Of a DNA stretch of 64,000 nt, positions 21,101 through 32,939 are shown one piece after another (position 1 is the first letter of the stretch; the number at the start of each line of letters is the position of its first letter). The DNA lies in assembly GCA_030704615.1 (NCBI GenBank), contig CM060731.1, positions 7,006,001 to 7,070,000 of the forward strand. The letters are read 5' to 3'. The stretch comes from Takakia lepidozioides (Eukaryota > Streptophyta > Takakiopsida > Takakiales > Takakiaceae). A program made the position numbers and the translations under genes. Below the pieces are notes generated by a model, which searched no databases, was not told the origin of the DNA, and worked only from the letters and a program-made list of their open reading frames with translations.

Positions 21101-23357
21101 GCTATTGCTAGGAAGGAACTTCAGTGCATTGAAACCTCACCTTCTCTTTCGCCTCCACACATGCCGTTGAGAGGTGATGCAGTTTCTCCAATTGCATGGT
21201 CGGCTGCATGGCCCGAGAATAGTGTTTTGCAATCTCGGGGATGAAGTCCTTTCCAAGTGCCGGATCTGCAATTGCCACCAGCTTCACAAGCTTTGACTTG
21301 TATTTGGTTCTGGACTTGACACCGGCTTCCTTCAAGTGCTCAGTCAATGACTGCAACGTTTTGACCTGCCCTCACTTTCCATGAAGAAGCGTTTGGCATG
21401 GGCCAAATCCAGCTTGATGTTTGACTGCCAACAAAAACATGCAGAAGCGTTACATTCGATTCATGTGGAAGATTACTGAAATTGGGGAAGGATGAGCAGA
21501 GGGAAATTGGAGGACGACTTACTTCGTATATCACCTCCACCATTCCATCCATAGTGAGACGATACCATGTCCGGTCTGTTTTTGCAACGGCTTTCTGAAT
21601 GAGCTCGGGCTCCAGCATTTCCGCAAACATCTGCGGATCAGTGAGACCAGTTTTCCTCACCCTGTACAGCATATGTGCCATGTGGGTATGCACGTACGCA
21701 TTCTCAGTGACCCTGCAAGGCACACTCTCCAGTTCAGTACACGGAAGCACGGAAACAAACCAGAATGGAAACCGAAATGCGGCACCGCATTTCGAACGTG
21801 CTAGGGAGGGTATGAGTATCTTACGAGTTGAGGTCCGCCATGGCATTCTTGAGCAGGGAGGAGTCTGCCGCCTTCACCTTCAGGATGACACACTCCACCA
21901 TGTAATGCCAGCCAATGTGCTTGGCATGGTTCTGCTTGATGTACTCCCACCAGGCGAGAAGTCGGTGATTCCCGTCCCACACAAAGAACATTTTACCCGA
22001 CATATGGCCGAAGTCTGGATCACCCTTCAGCGTCGCCTCGAATTCGTCGTTGCGAGTGTGCCAGTGGGTATCCCACGTTGACAATTCATCGGCAGTGGGT
22101 CCACGAGTTTCGCCGTCCTCATTCTCAATGGAAACGTAAAACGCTGCCGATCCCAGACGGTACCCTTCTCGAAATGCGAACTTGAGCTTATCCACATCTC
22201 CGGGAAGGGCCTGCCTGACGATGGGAAGGGAGACCATGCGACAGAGTGGGATTCGAAGAGTCCGCTGGAATACCCTGCTGCCCAGAACTCTGCCAATGCT
22301 ACTGTGTGTCTCCTCCAACATTTTATCCGCTGCACTTTTGAAATCCTCCGGAGACATGTCTGTAGGTGCCGGTAGTGGCTGAGCAGCTGGAGCATCCTCA
22401 ACTGGAGCTGCACTCTGGGGCCTGTGTGCGGGCAATTCTGCCATTGCAGAGGCCTCCTCCGGGCCTGCTTGCTCATCGGTGGTGAGGTCTGCTGCGAACG
22501 TTCAGCGGCAGCACCCTCCTCCGGTACCAAATCGAGATCAAAAACGGTCGATCCCATTGCCTTCGCTGCAGCAGAGTCGGCCCCAACATCTGCAGGCGGG
22601 AAATCCTCCAGGAACTGAGCTTCAGCTCGTGGAAGCGGTTTTGCGGGAGATTGTTCGGCCGTCCCGTCGCCCTGATTGCCTTCTGCTTCCTCATCCTTGC
22701 AGGTGAAGGTGTCTGCTGCAATTGAATCTGTCTTTTACCCTGCTGCTTCATTCGCGTTGGGGGGGGTGAATCGGCCTGAGCCGGTTCAGAAGCCAGTAGA
22801 GGGACGGGCTGCTTCTTCTTCTTCGACTTTGCTGGAGAAGGGCCCGACCCCTGCTGGCGATTCTCCATGACCGAAGAACGCGAGTCGATCTCTGGGGCTT
22901 GAACTTGCCCTTCGAAGCCGCGTCTTTGAATCGCACAGGGCTAGGCCCGGCAGGAATACCCGCGCTCGGGGATCGGGTGGGTGTACGTGCTGCAGCTAGC
23001 TCCTCGGACTCTTCCTGCGGCTCTTCGGATTCCTGCGATCCCTCCAGCACGTCCACCTTTCCTGTTAGGCATGCAAACATGTTCTGCATTCAAGTCTCCT
23101 AGCATTCAGTCTAAGAATTACAGAAGCAAAATGGGGGGTTCGGTGCTCGATCAGCTGCGCGCAGCCCGATCGCATGGAGCTCTCACTGGTGGCTGGGTTG
23201 CCTGAGTGGCCTGCTGCTCGGAGATGGCAATCTCCTCCTGTAGACGCATCTGCTTCCTCCTCCTTCGGCATTGGCCTACGTCCGAAGTATAATTTCCGGA
23301 GCTTGCGACGAGGTCTCCTGTCTGGTGCACGAACTCCCCCCTCTCAGGTTCGAGCAT
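18144..23357 (-). CDS. ParB/sulfiredoxin-like plus amino-methyltransferase-like protein, left paralogue (multi-exon)
   Basis: About eleven exons inferred from GT/AG borders and match to the gene at 48528-54964: 23357-23187, 23083-21825, 21712-21523, 21424-21141, 21087-20941, 20857-20600, 20495-19375 (with frame breaks), 19279-19015, 18912-18717, 18611-18144. Start: ATG at 23357. The second exon has a ParB/Srx-like domain, IPLCRMVSLPIV ... FVWDGNHRLLAW. A charged helical stretch follows, then MIILDIPDG at the place of the DPPY motif IV, SPAFIQTIMETC ... VLDLICGTG (motif I) and RHLFAYE, the order of beta-class N6/N4 methyltransferases. The tail is acidic. ParB-methyltransferase fusions are typical of prokaryotes and phages. 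Frame breaks near 22900, 22500, 21365 and 20300 suggest decay or assembly errors. Catalysis is uncertain because motif IV is altered. Confidence 0.6.
19306..19326. repeat. Palindrome within an intron of the left ParB-methyltransferase gene
   Basis: A single copy of the GGAAATGCGG-type palindrome (slightly shortened arms) lies inside the inferred intron 19280-19374, between the motif IV exon and the motif I exon. Confidence 0.75.
20573..20590. repeat. Second intronic palindrome
   Basis: Same palindrome family, in the inferred intron 20496-20599, next to the splice donor at 20599. Confidence 0.75.
21776..21793. repeat. Third intronic palindrome
   Basis: Same palindrome family, in the inferred intron 21713-21824 that follows the ParB-like exon. 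Confidence 0.75.
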
Positions 23358-23708
23358 AAGAAGAACAGAGAGAGGGAAAAGGGGCAAAGAGTGCAGATGG
23401 AAAGGGCGCGAGAGGGGTGACTGAGGAGACACGACAAAAGTAGATGAAACGGCGGTGATGCACCACTTGGGTTCGAAAGGGTTGGACGAAAGTGTCTCCT
23501 CGTGGAGTTTGCGTCATTACGAAATTCGAATCGTTCAGGGTACGCCTGCCGTCCGAAAAACAAACATCATTATCCAACGGTCAGGCCGCGCCGCCTCATG
23601 CCCCTTCAGTCAGATAGAGTGCCGACATGTGCAGCAATTCCGTTGCTCCACGTGTTCACATTTCAAGGCATTTCCGTCCCAGCGTCTGATGAGTTGGAGT
23701 GAAAATGC

Positions 23709-25050
23709 GAATGCGGCGCCGCATTTCCGTTAAGTACCATCACGAAGCTACACATCCGTACTTGTTGGAAGAAAATGCGGCACCGCATTTCCGTTCCACC
23801 TTCACATACCTTAGTTGTTGAACGGAAATACGGTGCCGCATTTCCGTCCCACAACTCCATGTATGAGATACAAAAGGGAAATGCGGCGCCGCATTTCGTT
23901 CTGGAATGTCGAAAGGTACGATTCGGACGGAATGAGGCACAACATTTCAGTTCCCGTGGTTCATGATTTCAATGTGAACGGAAATGCGGTACCGCATTTC
24001 CGTTCCCCCTTCACATACGTTAGTTGATGAACGGAAATGCCGTGCCACATTTCCGTTCGGGAAAGTATAGAGGTCTCACCTGGATAGAAATGCGGTGCCG
24101 CATTTCCGGTCTCGAAAGTTTGAAGGTCTCACATGGATGGAAATGCGGCACCACATTTCCGTAGCACAGCTCCAGGCCCCATATACAAACGGAAATGCGG
24201 CGCCGCATTTCCGTTCTAGAATGTCGGAAGGTGCGACTCGGATGAAATGCGGTGCCGCATTTCTGTTCCCGTTGCGCACGATTTTCAGTCAGACGGAAAT
24301 GCGGTACCGCATTTCCGTTCTGTAGAGTATTAACGTCTGACGCTGGCAGAAATGTTGTGCCGCATTTTCGTTCCACAGCTCCATGCCTCACATACAAACG
24401 GAAATGCGGCGCCGCATTTCCGTTTTGGAATGTCGGAAGGTGCGACTCCGACGGAAATGCGGTGCCCGCATTTCCGTTCTGGAAATGTTGGTAGGGTGCG
24501 ACTCGGATGGAAATGCGCTGGCCGCATTTCAGTTCCGATGGTTTTCACGATTTCGTCAGAACGGAAATGCGGTACCCGCATTTCCGTTCTGGATAGTATG
24601 ATGTCTCAGCGGTCGGAATTGCGCTGTCTTCAAGCTCGGAATCGCACTCGGCTCCATGCATCAGATACAAATGGAAATGCGGTGCCGCATTTCCGTTCTG
24701 GAATGTTGGGAAGTGCGACTCCGACAGAAATGCAGTGCCGCATTTCTGTTCCCGTTGTTCATAATTCTCAATCAGAACGGAATGCGGGTACCGCATTTCT
24801 CGTTCCCTTCACATACCGTGCTTGTTGGATGGAAATGCGGTACCACATTTCCTTATTGGAGAGTATGAATGTCTTTTAAGGACGGAAATTGTTGCAGCAT
24901 TTCTATCCCTCACTCATGCATCAGATACAAATGGAAATGCGGCGCCCGCATTTCCCGTCTGAATGTCGGAAAGTGCAACTCGGACGGAATGTTGTCCGGC
25001 ATTTCTGTTCCCTTGTTCATAATCTCATAGAAACGGAAATGCGTACCCGC
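23709..25050. repeat. Palindrome array upstream of the left ParB-methyltransferase gene
   Basis: About 25 copies at a mean spacing near 54 bp of the palindrome with arm GGAAATGCGG and a centre drawn from TG, CA, CG or TA. Towards the gap the copies decay by one-base insertions. Spacers also repeat pieces such as GAATGTCGGAAGGTGCGACT, so the array grew partly by tandem duplication. It begins about 350 bp upstream of the inferred start codon and runs into the N gap at 25051-25550, so its true length is unknown. Confidence 0.9.
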
Positions 25051-25550
25051 NNNNNNNNNNNNNNNNNNNNNNNNNNNNNNNNNNNNNNNNNNNNNNNNNN
25101 NNNNNNNNNNNNNNNNNNNNNNNNNNNNNNNNNNNNNNNNNNNNNNNNNNNNNNNNNNNNNNNNNNNNNNNNNNNNNNNNNNNNNNNNNNNNNNNNNNNN
25201 NNNNNNNNNNNNNNNNNNNNNNNNNNNNNNNNNNNNNNNNNNNNNNNNNNNNNNNNNNNNNNNNNNNNNNNNNNNNNNNNNNNNNNNNNNNNNNNNNNNN
25301 NNNNNNNNNNNNNNNNNNNNNNNNNNNNNNNNNNNNNNNNNNNNNNNNNNNNNNNNNNNNNNNNNNNNNNNNNNNNNNNNNNNNNNNNNNNNNNNNNNNN
25401 NNNNNNNNNNNNNNNNNNNNNNNNNNNNNNNNNNNNNNNNNNNNNNNNNNNNNNNNNNNNNNNNNNNNNNNNNNNNNNNNNNNNNNNNNNNNNNNNNNNN
25501 NNNNNNNNNNNNNNNNNNNNNNNNNNNNNNNNNNNNNNNNNNNNNNNNNN
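25051..25550. other. Assembly gap (500 N)
   Basis: Exactly 500 undetermined bases directly follow a palindrome, so the array probably caused the break. Frames spanning it are meaningless. Confidence 0.99.
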
Positions 25551-25789
25551 ATCCATCCTCCGGGGGAACAACCTTAGGCCTAGTCTTCGCCATCCGCAAC
25601 GAGCACACGACGCCGAAATACACAAAAGAAAAAGCAAGGAACAGAAGCCAAAGAAAACAAGGAAGAGCACACGGATTGCAACGAACAAAAGGAAACACAA
25701 GGCATAGACATCAAAGAGGATATGAGAAGAGCAGCTGAAAAACAACAACGAAGAGCCGCCACCGAAGAGTCGCTTCACGAGGAAGACAT

Positions 25790-27720
25790 TCCAAACGTGC
25801 AATGTACCTAGGGGACCGGGCACGTGGGGGAGCAGGGGATCAGTCGATGGACATGTGGCGATAGCACCAGACTGGGGATCACTGATGCTGAGATCTGGGC
25901 GGTCATGAGGGGGAGCAGGCATGGGAGATGTGAAGGGGGAGCGAACCCCTAGGCAGTGTTACAACATGGGCATCATAGCAGGGGGACCAGACACGTGGGA
26001 GGATGTTAGTAGAGGGGAGCAGACATGTGCGGAGAGTACTGGTGTAACATGCATGGCGATTCTATGGTCAGGGAGGTGACACGTGGGCAGTGAATACAGG
26101 GGGAGCGGCGGGGGGGGACCAGACAGTGGGGGAGCAAAAACTGTTTGGGGACTTTGCAAGTGAGGGATTGATGGAGGGAGGCAACTCATGAGAGGAAGGG
26201 GACCAAAACTGCAGGGGCAGGGAACATGAGGAGAGACCGTTGTGTAGGACGAGTAAAACACCATGCTAGGTCGAAAAAGAAATCCCTATAAGTGCATGCA
26301 TTATGAGCTGGCCGGTATACAACCATCTTGGACTCTGCAACCTCCATCAATCCTATTCAGCTGCCCGATATGCAACCATGTTCAATTCTGCAACACACAA
26401 ATGTTTACATGTCAATCTAGCAAGGTAAGTAGTATGAAAAAAAAAACATGAAGTTGAGGCTGAAGTTTAATATGCGAAAGCTACTATAGTTACAGATCCT
26501 CCTCCCCCTGCACATGGATTTGGTGTAGCCTACGCCAATCCTGTACTTCAGTTTTCAAACAAACAAAAAACAAACAAGAAAGAGGAAAAAAAGAAAGAAC
26601 AACAAAAGAAGAACAACAACAAGAAGAAGAGAAGAGAAAAAAACCCCATGTACGCATTGTATACAAGACGTTCGTCGCAAGAGAATCACAAACGCCGTAG
26701 AGCGCACACGATTCAGGCCATGTCAGGTCATCCCAAACCCGTCGAAGCGGGAGCACGAACAAGCACGACACATGGAAACCCTCAACCACGGAGATGTAGT
26801 ACCCTACCTCCACGACGAAGTGAACAGTACATGCAGGTCCACGTGGTGCGATATCCACCGTTGGAAATGGAAGGGATTGGGGGATCAAAGCAGGAGATCG
26901 GCGGCAAGACCAGGGAGGGGGATGGACGACCGGGGGAGCGCCATGCAGTGGACCATCGCGCAAAACAATCGGACGGCGGGGGGACGGCCACATGATGTTG
27001 AAGAGGGCCAAGGGGATCAGTCCTCGGGGGGAGCAGGGAATCGGGAACGGATCGACATTGGGGGTGCCACCACGTGGTCGAGGGGGATCGACAGGGCGGC
27101 GACCCGGGGGGGGGGGTGGTGTCGGGGTCGACGACGAGGGGACCGCGACGTGGCCCACGGGTCATGGAGGGCACCGTGGAGCACCACGTGACGGAAAATG
27201 CGGGGATGGGGATCAGTCCCCGAATTGGAGGAGGGGATCAACCGAGGCGGGGGGAGCGACAGTGCGGGGATTGCGCGCCTCTGACCGTTGGAGGGATTGA
27301 CGGTGGAGGGGATTGCGTCGTGGCGTGTCACTGTGAACGGCAATTGTCGCGGCCCTTTGCCTTGAGGGCAGGGGGTCAGGACACATGAGGGGCTGCCCCT
27401 GTGGTGGGGGCAGCGGCAGCGATAGGTATGGGGGGGGCTGAAGCACCCTTGAGTGCCCAAGGCACTCAAGGAGGCGGAGGCGCTCACTAGGTGGAGCCCC
27501 GCACACCGGGTTGCGGTGGGGGTGGCTCCACAAGGGGTGGTGGTAGCTTAGCGGGACTTAGTGGGGGTGGCATAGGACTCACCATGGGGGCGGAGACCTC
27601 GTGGTGGGAGTCGTGGGGAGTCTTGGGACTCATCACGGTCCATAGGGGCCGTGGTGAGTGGGCCAAGACTCACCGCGACTCATCACCGGGAGTCAAGGGT
27701 TTTCGTGGTGGTTCGCCATA
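25790..27720. repeat. G-rich degenerate repeat region
   Basis: Recurrent GGGGGAGCAG, GGGGATCA and ACACGTGG words on the plus strand, with no consistent coding signal; the proline-rich minus-strand frames reflect base composition. A perfect 11-bp inverted repeat CCTTGAGTGCC/GGCACTCAAGG separated by 3 bases lies near 27447-27471. Related sequence continues at 28970-29960. Bases 26263-26760 are A-rich and empty of recognisable features. Confidence 0.5.
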
Positions 27721-27995
27721 AAATGGCATGGCTGGTTGTGAAACCCCCGCGGACAGCTACAGAAGTATATATAGGGAGTAGTAACCCCGAGAACGGTGCA
27801 AGCCCGTTGGTGACCAAAAACTAGTGAGTAAGCGAGCGAGCCGGAAAGCGACCAAAGAGTGGGGAGCTGTTCCGGACTGCCAACTACCAAAGGGAATTCC
27901 CGCTAGTTCCAAATCGGTGGAGGGTTATTTGGGAGCACAAAGGGGGACCGTTATGCCCCGGTGAGCAGCCGAAGCTCCAAGTTGGCCCGGCGGCC

Positions 27996-28924
27996 TGTTA
28001 GAGGACTGTCGGGGACTTAGACACTTATACGGGATCTGTAGGGTACCCTTAATTTTTGCACAGACTGAGACCAACAGGAGCCTTAGGGGTGACAGCAGCG
28101 CACTGTAGAGGGGGGTTACACAGCCCAACACAGCCCGTCACAGTCGTCACAGCCGACACAGCCATCCCAGCCGACACAGCCCGGCACAGCCGACACAGCC
28201 ACACAGCCAGTCACAGCCCGACACAGCCAAACACAGTCGCAGAGCCAGTCACAACCCGTCACAGTTTCACACAGCCAGTCACAGCTTGACACAGCTGTCA
28301 CGATCATAGGGAACGGAGAGCAGGACAGGGAACGACTGTGGGAAACAACACCTGCGAAGGGAACATGTTAGTTCACAGACGACGGTTAGTGAGGGAAACG
28401 GTTAGAACCACGGGTAGGAAGATAAAGGGAGAAGCGGGGAATTTTGGGGAGAATTCGGAGGAGGACTTCTTGGTCATGGAGGAGAGGGGATCGGGCAGAG
28501 ATGAAGAACGGAAGTGAAGATAGAGAGATGATGAGTAGATGCTTGATATATGCAAGGCTGTAATGATATTGTAGAGCAGATTAGAGACACAATGGCTTCG
28601 ACCTGATACCTGATAAATCATAATCGGATACTTTTACGATACAATCACACTGTGTAGAGAGATCTGAGTGAAGCTGTGGAATGAATGGATGAGTTGATGG
28701 AATCCAATAGATTGATAAAGCAAACTGATACTTAATTATCAATGGTAAGATAGCTAACATGAATGCCAAAAGGGAAACAAATAGGAAACACCCCCATGAT
28801 ACACTAGCTGTAGGTCATGACTGATTGTTCTGCGCGGGCTGAGTACTTAGAGATTTCCAACTCTTCTATCTTGGAGTTTCCGCCTCGAATAGCGAAGGGA
28901 TGGGTGAGTAAAAGCCGTGCGACA
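27996..28924 (+). mobile_element. Solo LTR of the second gypsy family
   Basis: 929 bp, starts TGTTAGAGGACTG, ends GTGCGACA, and is flanked by a perfect 5-bp target duplication CGGCC (27991-27995 and 28925-28929). Such a solo LTR arises by recombination between the two LTRs of a full element. It contains a CACAGCC-type tandem array at about 28120-28300. Relatives occur at 55943-56450, 60419-61283 and 14450-14822. Confidence 0.9.
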
Positions 28925-28969
28925 CGGCCAGGTTGGGAGTCAGGCGCGCGCATCATACCGAGTAACTAT

Positions 28970-29960
28970 GACTTGAGGGGGAGCTTACCGAAGTGAGGGG
29001 GAGTGGGGGATCACTCCCGCCGTGGACGGGGGATCAACCCAGTTGCGGGGGAACGGCTCCGATGGGATGAGGGCATCGATGGCGGGGGGAGCACATGTGG
29101 CGGTGGACGTGTCATCGGGCTTTCATCCGGCCGTCGTCCATCCACTGCGCGGGAGGATGGCGGGGGATGAGGGGCGGATGACACAGAAAATCCATTATTT
29201 TTAAGGTTGGATGGATGCGCAGGGGATCGACGACTCGGGGGAGCAGCACATGGCGGGCGACCTGGGTTGGGGGATCATTCCCGGTCTGGATGGGGGATCA
29301 ACCCAGGTCGGGGGGAGCGGCGACGTCTCGAGGGATCGCGCCGTGGATGGGAGGAGGGGATCACGGCGGGGGGAGCGCGCCACGTGCCGGCCGATGGGTG
29401 GAGGGGGATCAATCAACCGCATTGGACGGGGGATCAACCAAGGGGGGGGGGGGGGGGGGGGGGGGATCGGCGACGTCTCGGGGGATTGGGCGTCGATGGG
29501 AAGAGGGGATCGACGACGGGGGGGGAGCGGCACGTGGCTTGTCAGTGTCATCGGCCCTTCATCCGGCCGTCGTCGATATCCTCCTGCGTGGGAGGATGGC
29601 GGGGGGATGAGGGCCCCACGACCCACATCATCCATTGTTTGTGAGGTTGGATGGATGCGCAGGGGATCGACGGTTCAGGGGAGAGGCACGTGGCGCGATT
29701 AGGGGTGGGGGATCACTCCGGTCCGGAGGGGGGGTCAAGCCAGGTCGGGGGAGTGGCGACGTCTCGGGGGAGCGCGCCGTGGATGGGACGAGGGGACCGA
29801 CGGCGGGGGGAGCGCCATGTGGCGATGGATGCGTCATGGGGCCTTCATCCGGCCATCATCCATCCCCTGCCCGGGAGGATGGCGGGGGGGGCGGGTCAGC
29901 GGTCACGGGCGGGGACGGGGCAGCGGGCGGAGGGGTCGGAGGGGGGTGGGGGTGATTTGG
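28970..29960. repeat. G-rich tandem repeat, about three units
   Basis: Units share GGTTGGATGGATGCGCAGGG, GGCGACGTCTCG and CATCCGGCC(G/A)TC(G/A)TC near 29015-29205, 29205-29645 and 29645-29890. A run of G near 29440-29465 and many GGGG tracts could form quadruplexes. Predicted frames here are repeat artefacts. The following 29961-31138 holds A/T-rich sequence without a recognised gene; its last part is probably the P450 3' region. Confidence 0.6.
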
Positions 29961-31138
29961 TCCAGTTCGCCGACAAGGCTGCCGGAGCGGGAATTCCCCT
30001 GGTGTACCTCGTGGGCCGCACCTATCTGCTCACACGCTTGCAATAAAATCAAGCCACATCCATATTGGGACCGCTCGTCTTCAAGGTGGAGGGATGGTGA
30101 AGTAGGGCTGGGGGCACTGGGATCATCATTGTGCTTCTCAACGGGACTCAATTTTATACGGGTTCAATACCTACAATCCGAAACTTGCAGTTTAGATATG
30201 TATTTCACTTTGCAACTGTATTTTTACAATCATTGTAGTATGTTGTAGGGTAATTCAGATATCTGCTTCACTGCTCTGCACTACTTGCACTGCACTATGT
30301 TGCAAGGTTTGTAACTCTTTTTGTTTTGTTTTGTTTTTTATTAAATTTTTAAGAAACAGGGGACGTGGTAACTCTTTCAACTCTTTATATTTGTCCGCAT
30401 GACCATCCACTATTTAATATATAAAGGTCCGCTGATTACAGTTACTATTATTGGGAAGTAATAGTAATGTGTTCTTCGAACTTCATACCGTCTTTTGATG
30501 GATATCATATACTCTCAATTGAATGGCAGAGAGTTGCAAGATTGAATTTATTTGTAATATTTTTCTGATCATCAAACCCACACAGAGCCAAGGAAGATAT
30601 GCTACTATCACTGCAGGTTACACCCCATTTCTACCTACTAAAAGTAGACCTCTCAAAATTCCTTCTTAAAGTTGCCTTTAGATTGGATGCAAGACAAGAG
30701 GCCAAAAACACAAAGACAACAATGAAGTGCCGTGGCTTCAGAGGCATAGGTGACTTTGTCTAGCATCGAGCAATGCCTCGTAATCGTTACAGATGTGAGA
30801 GTAGAAGTAATAGTTTCATAGAAGTACAGGAATAAACATTATAAATGTGACAGTAGAAGTACCAGTTTCTTATAAAGTACAGGATTATTTCACGAGACCA
30901 TAATCGATGCCCTGTACAGGACCAGACTTGAATCTGTGTCCTCTGGAAAGTCTTGTCTGTGCATAGTTTTGCATCTTGCTGCTCCTCATTTAGATTCCAA
31001 TTAGCAAATTGGGTGTTGCTAAAGTTGAAAAACCCTCCAGAAAGTTGCAAGAACAGGTAACTTCGAGAGCAGGCATGAGACAAAGTGCTAGAGCCATGGA
31101 GACCACATGACGCAAGATCACAAATCTTCCTTCAAATT

Positions 31139-32713
31139 TCATTGCCTCTCTCGTATCCTTGCAGTTAGAGGAGTCTTCATCACTGTTGTGAACTCTACCT
31201 TTTCCGTGAGATCGATGACCTCACCTGGCTTGGAGGGGCTCCATTCAAACGTCTGCACAAGACTGGCCAGAAGGAGCTGAGAATGTAGCAAACCCAGGTT
31301 TATGCCAGGGCAGATACGTCGGCCTGCCCCAAATGGAATCATCTTGATTTCTCTTGACCCAGTGATGTCAACCTCCATGTCCAAGAATCTCTCAGGCTTG
31401 AATTGCAAAGGATTTTCCCAAACTTGGGGATCTCTAGAGATGCTGGATATGTGTACCAAGATGGCTGCATGCGTGGGTATATCGTAACCAGCCAGCTTGG
31501 TTGGTTGTGTGACAGCATGAGGAAGGGTGAAATGACCCGGGGGATGCCTGCGTAATGCTTCTTTCACCACAGCTTGTAAGTAGGGCATGCTCTCGATGTC
31601 TGTCTCTCTGACAGCCCTTGACCCCGCAACAGTTGCAATTTCTTCATAGAGTTTTGTTTGCATCTCTGGATTGCTGATGAGATTGGCCATAGCCCACTCC
31701 ACTACATTTGCAGTGGTGTCGGTGCCTCCAATGACGAGCTCCGTGCATAAGGGCACAATGTCAGTGTTTGCCAGCTCGAACTCTTTCCCTGCAGCTGATT
31801 GTAAAGCCAGCAAGGAGTCTACATAGGAGTTTGCATCCGTGATCTTCCCGCTTTTCATCGTCTGTCTCCTCTCTTCGACCAAAGGCTGAAGCAGGCGGGC
31901 ACGCTCCTCCATAAACTTCTTCAATTTAGCCTCGAACAGCCACCGACGTCCTGGAATAAGGCGAAGAAGAGGGATGTGATCCTCGATCCGAATCCTCGCT
32001 TGCTGCAACCTCGGGCGCATCAGAGCATCAAACTTTTCCCTCAACGACTCGCTCGCTGCATCGCCAAAACAGATTCGCAGAAGGAGAAGCATGATTACCT
32101 TCCGACAAGTCGAGAGGACAGGGACTCCGGCCTGGTCATCCTTAGCAGCCTGGGATCGAAAATCACTAAGAAGACGCTCGACTGCCAGTTCTCTCCATTG
32201 TTTGTACGTAGAAACTCTTCCAGGACTCAAAACCTCCGTCACCATAGTCTTTCGAAGAGATCTCCAAAGGGGGCCATACAGCGCACTGTTCACCGTTCTG
32301 AAGTTATTTGTTAGCAGGCGTTGTGTCCGCCACATGGGACGAGATGCAAACACTGCGCCATGGTCAATCAAAGCAGCATGAGCCTCTTTACCTGCCGTTA
32401 TCACAATGAGGGGAGTCGACCCAACCCACACCTTCACCACTGGCCCATACTGCTTTCCCAGCTCCGCTGTCGCAGCTACGAAATTCTTGGACAGCTGCAG
32501 CATATTACCCACAATTGGCCATCCTCGGGGGCCTGGGGGTAACTTCAAGGAGGAGAAGCTCCATAATCTGTGACCCAACAGAGCTATGACTGCAACTGCC
32601 AGGAACGACCACAGCAGCCTCGTCGTTGCTGCATCACTAGTGCTCCCCGCCACACTGCTAGCGTTTGATGCTCCTGTACACAACCACACTCCTGTTCCTT
32701 CCCCGCTCTTCAT
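31139..32713 (-). CDS. Cytochrome P450, CYP77-like
   Basis: Intact single-exon frame of 524 residues, the usual P450 length. It has a hydrophobic N-terminal anchor (about 33-48) for the ER membrane, the hinge PPGPRGWP (59-66), the oxygen-binding helix GGTDTT (about 333), EALR of the E-x-x-R motif, PERF, and the heme-binding FGAGRRICPG with ligand Cys 468. The C-terminal VEFTTVMKTPL and AGYDIP match the plant CYP77 family, whose known members hydroxylate or epoxidise fatty acids in cutin and related pathways; CYP77 genes are often intronless. Substrate assignment is inference. The ATG at 32713 leaves an unusually long Ser/Thr-rich stretch before the anchor. It is the best-preserved host gene in the window. 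Confidence 0.9.
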   Translation of the reverse strand: MKSGEGTGVWLCTGASNASSVAGSTSDAATTRLLWSFLAVAVIALLGHRLWSFSSLKLPPGPRGWPIVGNMLQLSKNFVAATAELGKQYGPVVKVWVGSTPLIVITAGKEAHAALIDHGAVFASRPMWRTQRLLTNNFRTVNSALYGPLWRSLRKTMVTEVLSPGRVSTYKQWRELAVERLLSDFRSQAAKDDQAGVPVLSTCRKVIMLLLLRICFGDAASESLREKFDALMRPRLQQARIRIEDHIPLLRLIPGRRWLFEAKLKKFMEERARLLQPLVEERRQTMKSGKITDANSYVDSLLALQSAAGKEFELANTDIVPLCTELVIGGTDTTANVVEWAMANLISNPEMQTKLYEEIATVAGSRAVRETDIESMPYLQAVVKEALRRHPPGHFTLPHAVTQPTKLAGYDIPTHAAILVHISSISRDPQVWENPLQFKPERFLDMEVDITGSREIKMIPFGAGRRICPGINLGLLHSQLLLASLVQTFEWSPSKPGEVIDLTEKVEFTTVMKTPLTARIRERQ

Positions 32714-32939
32714 GCTCGCTCTGCCCTTTCCTCCTCTATCTTCTCTCCCCTTTTGTACAAGAAGGATAGCGTGGTTGGGTCAGCACGGGTACCAGTGTTG
32801 TGTGGGTTCTGCCTTTTTAAGGAACCGGGGTGAGCTGCAAGGGAAAGGTGGGTGGGGTCGTGGGGTCATGGCTGATGACACTTATCTGGGTAGTTGCATA
32901 ATCGGCCATCCCAGCCGATTCAGCATGCCGGCCTGAGAA

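Noticed and set aside
23709-25050. CRISPR array made of the 22-bp palindromes
   Set aside because: Irregular spacing, degenerate repeats and duplicated spacers; eukaryotic context.
25051-25550. Large frames spanning the N gaps
   Set aside because: They consist of undetermined residues and carry no information.
26490-27158. Long proline/arginine-rich minus-strand frame
   Set aside because: Created by G-rich repeat composition; open frames exist on both strands and no domain is visible.
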